Below, one piece after another: positions 40,488 to 44,522 of a stretch of DNA of 44,522 nucleotides. The notes under the pieces are model-generated. The model was not told the DNA's origin. It made no database searches and was given only the letters and a program-made list of their open reading frames with translations. Source of the stretch: Pedosphaera sp. (lineage in GTDB: Bacteria > Verrucomicrobiota > Verrucomicrobiia > Limisphaerales > Pedosphaeraceae); assembly GCA_028293325.1 (NCBI GenBank), contig JAQGPA010000086.1, positions 1 to 44,522 of the forward strand. The letters run 5' to 3'. A program made the translations under genes and the position numbers. Position 1 is the first letter of the stretch. Each line of letters starts with the position of its first letter.

Positions 40488-41459
40488 TTATCGACTCTGA
40501 ACATGTAAAAACTCAACCTGTGTTTCGGCGGTCAACGTCACCCGTTCCAGACATGCGGGCAATAGCGCAAATTGTCCGGCGCTCAACATCAGTTTGGTTT
40601 CACCATGCGCAACTTCGAGCCGTCCGCGAATCAACCCCAACACCTGCGCCCCTTCGCTGCGGATATGGAACCGTTGCCCACGCTTGACCTGGCAGGCGTC
40701 AATTCGAAATAACGGATCATCCACCAGGTAACGCACCTTCAACACCGGATTGCGTGAATAAATGCTTTGAATCAACCGCGGCTCGAAATCGTTAAAATCA
40801 ATGCTGGCCAGCGATTGCGGCACATGCATCTCGCGCGGTTTCCCATCCAGCCCTACCCGGTTCCAATCGAAGACGCGATACGTCGTGTCCGAGTTCTGTT
40901 GGATTTCAAAAATCACGTTGCCCGCGCCAATGGCATGCACCCGCCCGCTTGGCAAAAACATCACGTCGCCTTGCTGCACGGGCAGGCGCTGAAAACAATC
41001 CGCCACGGTCCCGTCCTTGATCTTCCGCTCAAATTCCTCCCGCGTGGTACCGCGTTTCAAACCGGCAAATAGATCGGCCTCCGGCGTCGCGTCGGCGATA
41101 TACCACATCTCCGTCTTGGGCTCGCCGCCGAGGCTGGCGGCAATCTGCGCCGGTGGATGCACCTGCAACGAAAGTTTATCCTGCGCATCAAGAATTTTCA
41201 CCAGCAGCGGAAAACGCGTCGTGGCCGGCTTGGCCGCCCCCAGCAATTCCACTGAATGGTGCTCCATCAACCAGCGCAGGTCTTTGCCCGCCAACGGACC
41301 ATTCGCCACCACACTGGCATCCCCCGGCCGGTCGGAAATCTCCCACGACTCTCCAATCGGTACGCCTGCCGGCAGCGCCTTTTGATAGAGCCGCTCCAGA
41401 TTGCGCCCACCCCAGACGCGTTCCTTAAAAATAGGCTGAAAAGTCAACGGATAGAGCAT
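40488..41459 (-). CDS. manA: type I mannose-6-phosphate isomerase
   Basis: A 323-aa cupin-type zinc enzyme that interconverts mannose-6-phosphate and fructose-6-phosphate. Zinc ligands are in LSLQVHPP (Gln, His), KTEMWYI (Glu) and PSGRVHAIG (His). FQPIFKERVWGGRNLERLY at the start and YRVFDWNRVGLDGKPREMHV are typical of the shorter bacterial form. It feeds sugars for surface glycans. It starts 24 bases after accA stops and may be in the same transcript. Confidence 0.92.
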   Translation of the reverse strand: MLYPLTFQPIFKERVWGGRNLERLYQKALPAGVPIGESWEISDRPGDASVVANGPLAGKDLRWLMEHHSVELLGAAKPATTRFPLLVKILDAQDKLSLQVHPPAQIAASLGGEPKTEMWYIADATPEADLFAGLKRGTTREEFERKIKDGTVADCFQRLPVQQGDVMFLPSGRVHAIGAGNVIFEIQQNSDTTYRVFDWNRVGLDGKPREMHVPQSLASIDFNDFEPRLIQSIYSRNPVLKVRYLVDDPLFRIDACQVKRGQRFHIRSEGAQVLGLIRGRLEVAHGETKLMLSAGQFALLPACLERVTLTAETQVEFLHVQSR

Positions 41460-41483
41460 GCGATGGCAGGATTGGAATTTTTT

Positions 41484-42464
41484 TCAAGCGGCCGCAACGG
41501 GCTGCTTTTCGACAAAATGACCATGGGCGCGAAACCGCGCATAGCGTTCTTTCAGCCGGTCGGCCAACGGCAACTGCTCCAACCGCTCAAGTTGGCCGAG
41601 CAGATGTTGCTTCAACGTGGCACCGGTGGCGGCAATGTCATTATGCGCGCCGCCCAGCGGTTCGGGCACGACCTCATCCACTAATTTCAATTCCAACAAA
41701 TTTCGCGCCGTAATCTTCAAGGCCTCCGCCGCCTTGGCCGCCGCCGCCCGGTCTTTCCAAAGAATCGCCGCGCAACCTTCCGGGCTAATCACCGAATAAT
41801 AAGCGTTTTCCAAGATCAACACCCGGTCCGCCACTCCAATGCCCAGCGCCCCACCCGATCCACCCTCGCCAATGACCACCGCAATCGTCGGCACTTCCAG
41901 CAACATCATCTCCCGCAAATTCACCGCGATCGCCTCCGCGATGTGCCGTTCCTCTGCCCCAATTCCCGGATAGGCTCCCGCCGTGTCGATGAGCGTGATG
42001 ATTGGCAGCCCGAACTTTTCCGCCATTCGCATCAAACGCAACGCCTTGCGGTAACCCTCCGGATGCGCGGAACCGAAATTACGCAGGATATTCTCCTTGG
42101 TGTCCCGCCCCTTTTGAGTGCCAATCACCATCACGCGATGTTCCCCCAAGCACGCAAAACCTCCCACCATTGCCCGATCCTCGGCAAAAAGCCGGTCACC
42201 ATGCAATTCATGGAAATCCGTGAAAGTGGTCCTCAGATAATCCAGGCTGAACGGCCGCTTGGGATGCCGCGCCAGTTGTACCCGCTGCCACGCCGTCAAA
42301 TTGGAGAAGATCTGCTTGCGCGTTTCCGCGATCTTGACCTCGATTTTCTTGATTTCCTCCTCAAAGCTCACCCCCAAGGAATGCGCCTCCGGATGCCGCT
42401 TCAGCTCTTCCAGCTTGCTCTGTAACTCAAAAATCGGCTTTTCAAAATCGAGCTGATTCTTCAT
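41484..42464 (-). CDS. accA: acetyl-CoA carboxylase carboxyltransferase alpha subunit
   Basis: A 326-aa subunit that with AccD transfers CO2 from carboxybiotin to acetyl-CoA. Marks are the N-terminal coiled region (DFEKPIFELQSKLEELK), the mid-part LARHPKRPFSLDYLRTTFTDFHELHGDR, FGSAHPEGYRKALRLM, the CoA-site IGEGGSGGALGIGVADR and YYSVISPEGCAAILWKD. AccD, the zinc-containing beta subunit, is not in the window. manA follows. A terminator for the upstream candidate RNA lies 64 bases before its start. Confidence 0.96.
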   Translation of the reverse strand: MKNQLDFEKPIFELQSKLEELKRHPEAHSLGVSFEEEIKKIEVKIAETRKQIFSNLTAWQRVQLARHPKRPFSLDYLRTTFTDFHELHGDRLFAEDRAMVGGFACLGEHRVMVIGTQKGRDTKENILRNFGSAHPEGYRKALRLMRMAEKFGLPIITLIDTAGAYPGIGAEERHIAEAIAVNLREMMLLEVPTIAVVIGEGGSGGALGIGVADRVLILENAYYSVISPEGCAAILWKDRAAAAKAAEALKITARNLLELKLVDEVVPEPLGGAHNDIAATGATLKQHLLGQLERLEQLPLADRLKERYARFRAHGHFVEKQPVAAA

Positions 42465-42527
42465 GCGGCAGCCAGTTTAGGTTTTCTCCCCCTCCCGCGC
42501 AACGTCGAATTATCCCCTCATCTGTAC

Positions 42528-42554
42528 AAAAAAAGAGCCGGATTTCTCCGGCTC
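42528..42554 (-). terminator. strong intrinsic terminator
   Basis: On the minus strand GAGCCGGA (42554-42547) and TCCGGCTC (42542-42535) form a perfect eight-pair stem with the tetraloop GAAA, followed by seven T's (42534-42528). It is the best terminator in the window. Confidence 0.9.
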
Positions 42555-42680
42555 AGTGGTGATAAGGTTAATACGCCTCCACCCAGGCGCTCAGAAGGGT
42601 AATGAGGTCAACTATTTTGACGCTGTTCGAACCTCACTACTAGCATAACCTCTCTGCCAACCCTAAACGAACAGCGACAT
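42528..42680 (-). ncRNA. candidate structured small RNA
   Basis: On the minus strand a TATAAC box (42692-42687) lies about seven bases before the likely 5' end near 42680. Directly after it, CGCTGTTCG (42676-42668) and CGAACAGCG (42629-42621) are perfect nine-base complements enclosing 38 bases. Then come the short stem TCAA/TTGA, the stem CGCCT/AGGCG with a six-base loop, and the strong terminator. The total is about 153 bases. It lacks 6S-like end pairing and the SRP RNA apical motif. No -35 box was recognised. It may instead be the 3' untranslated end of the zwf-pgl transcript. Confidence 0.45.
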
Positions 42681-42792
42681 CTACAAGTTATAGATAACCC
42701 AACCGGGTAAATTGTTCGGAAATACTTTTTATTTCCTTAACTTTTTTTCTCAACTATTCACCCTCCCGCCCTTGACAAAGAACCAAACCTGC

Positions 42793-43515
42793 CTATACCG
42801 GCCCAACATCTGAAAAAATCCGCGTCAACACCCTGGATCGCAACACCCGCGCCAGCGGTGTTTTACCCTGTGGCGCCAGTGATTCCCTCAACGCCTGCTC
42901 TTTCCCCTTCCCCGATGCCAGCAGCCAGACTTCCCGCGCCGCGGCAATCATCCCATACCCCAAAGTAATCCTACGTGGTGGCGGTTTCACGGCAATCACC
43001 GACCGGTAGATGGCCGGGTTCGCCATGGTTTCCGCCGATTCCCCGGGAAACAGCGAAGCCACATGCCCATCTTCGCCCATCCCCAAAAAAATCATGTTTA
43101 ACACCGGCAATCCCTTCCCCTCTGCCACTGGCGCCACTCTTAAAACATTCTCCACCGCATCGCGCAATGCAAGTCCCTCTTCTTCCTCGCCCCGCACCCG
43201 GTGGATTTGCGCCGCCGGAATCTTCAATGGCTCGAACAACAACTGCCGCGCCACCGCATAATTACTCTCCGGATCCGTCGGCGGCACGCACCGTTCATCC
43301 GCCCAAAAGAAATGCACCCCGTCCATCGTAATCCCCCGGCTCGTCGCCTGTTGCGCCACCGCCGTGAAAAAATCCCGTGCAATCCGTCCGCCTGACAACG
43401 CCACGCTATAGGGGACTTTCGGATCCTTGCGTTTTGCCAATTCATCCAGCCAACGCCCCGCCACCGCCCGCGCCAATTCTTCCGCGTTCGGATATGGAAT
43501 AAGTTCAAAACCCAT
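42793..43515 (-). CDS. pgl: 6-phosphogluconolactonase
   Basis: A 240-aa enzyme that hydrolyses 6-phosphogluconolactone, the second step of the oxidative pentose phosphate pathway. Family motifs are VALSGGRIARDFF, HFFWADERCVPPTDPESNYAVAR, FLGMGEDGHVASLFPG with the catalytic-region GEDGH, and ITLGYGMIAAAREVWLL. The start at ATG 43515 has GGGGG about six bases upstream; ATG 43527 and TTG 43530 are alternatives. It follows the zwf stop by at most 17 bases. Confidence 0.92.
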   Translation of the reverse strand: MGFELIPYPNAEELARAVAGRWLDELAKRKDPKVPYSVALSGGRIARDFFTAVAQQATSRGITMDGVHFFWADERCVPPTDPESNYAVARQLLFEPLKIPAAQIHRVRGEEEEGLALRDAVENVLRVAPVAEGKGLPVLNMIFLGMGEDGHVASLFPGESAETMANPAIYRSVIAVKPPPRRITLGYGMIAAAREVWLLASGKGKEQALRESLAPQGKTPLARVLRSRVLTRIFSDVGPV

Positions 43516-43532
43516 AATTACCCCCATCAAAA

Positions 43533-44522
43533 TTACGTCAACGGCTGCGGGTCACGCCACACATGCCCGCGTTGCGCCAGCAAATCCTCCGACGCCACCG
43601 GTCCCCACGTCCCCGCCGCATAAAATTCCCGGTTCGACAGCGGCTTACCTTCCCACCCTTTGCGAATCTCGTCCACAATCGCCCACGCCGCCTCCACTTC
43701 ATCGCGCCGGATGAACAACGTGGCATCACCCGCCATCGCCTCCAGCAACAACCGCTCATAGGCTTCCGGCGTATAGGCGCCGAATTCGCTGTCATAATTA
43801 AACGACATCCGCACCGGACGCACACTCGTCGTCGTCCCCGGCACCTTGCCGTTGAACCGCAATGAAATTCCCTCGTTCGGTTGCAGGCGCAACGTCAGCG
43901 CGTTCGGGTCCAGTTTGTTCCCGCATTGCGCCGCGAACAATACGCTCGGCGTCGGACGGAACTGTATCCGCACCTCGCTCGCGCTCAGTGGCAAATATTT
44001 TCCCGTTCGTAAATAAAACGGCACCCCGGACCACCGCCAATTATCCACCAGCAGTTTCAACGCCACAAACGTCTCCACGTTCGAATTCGTTTTCACCTTC
44101 GTCTCCTGCCGATAGCCCGGGCGCAACTGCCCGTCGATCACCCCCGCGAAATATTGTCCGCGCACCACCTGTTTCGCCACATCATCCACTGTCAACCGCC
44201 GGATGGACTTCAGCAACTTCACCTTCTCATCGCGAATTGGTTCCGCTTCCAATGATACCGGCGGCTCCATTGCCACCAGCGACATCACCTGTAACAAATG
44301 GTTTTGCACCATGTCCCGCAGCGCCCCCGCCTCCTCGTAATAACCGCCCCGCTGGCCCACCCCCAGGTTTTCGCTCACCGTAATTTGCACATGGTCCACC
44401 GAATCCCGGTTCCACAGCCGCTCAAAAATCGAATTCGAAAACCGGAACATCAAAATGTTCTGCACAGTCTCCTTGCCCAGATAATGATCAATACGAAACA
44501 CCTGCTGCTCATGCGCATACTT
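43533..44522 (-). CDS. zwf: glucose-6-phosphate dehydrogenase, C-terminal two-thirds (cut by window edge)
   Basis: The frame is open to the window edge and lacks its N-terminal NADP-binding domain only because the window ends. The visible part starts KYAHEQQVFRIDHYLGKE, which holds the RIDHYLGKE active-site signature, and continues with QITVSENLGVGQRGGYYEEAGALRDMVQNHLLQ, here in two pieces of the substrate domain, then VPFYLRTGKYLP and the C-terminal WGPVASEDLLAQRGHVWRDP. It catalyses the first oxidative pentose phosphate step. pgl follows almost directly, so the two are an operon. Confidence 0.94.
   Translation of the reverse strand, partial: KYAHEQQVFRIDHYLGKETVQNILMFRFSNSIFERLWNRDSVDHVQITVSENLGVGQRGGYYEEAGALRDMVQNHLLQVMSLVAMEPPVSLEAEPIRDEKVKLLKSIRRLTVDDVAKQVVRGQYFAGVIDGQLRPGYRQETKVKTNSNVETFVALKLLVDNWRWSGVPFYLRTGKYLPLSASEVRIQFRPTPSVLFAAQCGNKLDPNALTLRLQPNEGISLRFNGKVPGTTTSVRPVRMSFNYDSEFGAYTPEAYERLLLEAMAGDATLFIRRDEVEAAWAIVDEIRKGWEGKPLSNREFYAAGTWGPVASEDLLAQRGHVWRDPQPLT

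Larger units (their letters stand above)
42465..42792. other. intergenic region between pgl and accA
   Basis: A 328-base gap with no protein-coding frame I trust. On the minus strand it holds four successive hairpins and an ideal intrinsic terminator (see 42528-42680). The rest, 42700-42780, is AT-rich. Confidence 0.6.

Noticed and set aside
42638..42670. Plus-strand segment resembling the start of the phage T7 terminator (CTAGCATAACC)
   Set aside because: Only about eleven bases match, and the stem and T run of that terminator are absent, so it is taken as coincidence and not as vector contamination.
42772..42799. TTGACA-16-TATACC promoter-like pair on the plus strand
   Set aside because: It would read antisense into pgl with no gene behind it; it probably arose by chance in an AT-rich gap.

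Overview
The window looks like a chromosomal segment of a Verrucomicrobiota bacterium, probably in the Pedosphaera/Limisphaerales (subdivision 3) neighbourhood. This is an inference from the gene mix: a Gram-negative-type pilus secretin cluster, accBC/accA, DUF554, DUF971, DUF2809 and VIT-family genes, spinster-like MFS, sugar isomerase plus Gfo/Idh pairs, and a typical secreted-protein N-terminus at the left edge. A 16S gene or a protein search would be needed to fix it. No phage genes, transposases, CRISPR arrays or rRNA were seen. One tRNA, tRNA-Pro(CGG), is present.

Left part (1-8.5 kb): the start of a secreted protein, a zinc alcohol dehydrogenase, an RluA-type pseudouridine synthase, a DUF6580-like membrane protein with a YfcE-type phosphodiesterase, a lipoprotein, an AlkZ-like winged-helix protein with a translationally coupled 64-aa small protein, a stand-alone receiver protein, a spinster-like MFS transporter and an OlsB-type N-acyltransferase.

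Centre (8.6-25.7 kb): a LysR regulator precedes a pilus assembly cluster (pilM, pilN, pilO, a pilP-like gene and the secretin pilQ), closed by a strong terminator. Then come DUF971, an Nramp transporter with a universal stress protein, and a minus-strand group reading proline-rich membrane protein, thioredoxin, GspF/PilC platform protein and class V aminotransferase. Between that group and a seven-helix hybrid histidine kinase lies a 2.9-kb block with a radical SAM/SPASM gene, an SDR gene and decayed sequence. An ~80-bp imperfect direct repeat brackets this block. One copy carries the start codon and the likely promoter of the proline-rich/trxA/gspF group, and the other abuts the kinase stop codon, so the block appears to have been inserted between them.

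Right part (25.7-44.5 kb): mostly household genes. These are a SUMF1-like secreted protein, accC-accB, aroQ with an O-antigen-ligase-like protein, holB, a cupin, a VIT1/CCC1 transporter, a TIM-barrel isomerase with a Gfo/Idh oxidoreductase, DUF2809, two linked unknown genes, a fatty acid hydroxylase-type enzyme, DUF554, tRNA-Pro followed by trmB, a PF04020 membrane protein, manA, accA, and the zwf-pgl pair at the right edge. Between pgl and accA the minus strand carries a chain of hairpins ending in an ideal intrinsic terminator, which I report as a candidate small RNA.

The items most worth a second look are the repeat-bracketed insertion, the candidate RNA near 42.6 kb, the terminator in the accB leader, and the small coupled ORF at 4.0-4.2 kb. 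Start sites were moved from the longest ORF wherever family alignment, a Shine-Dalgarno sequence or overlap favoured another codon.
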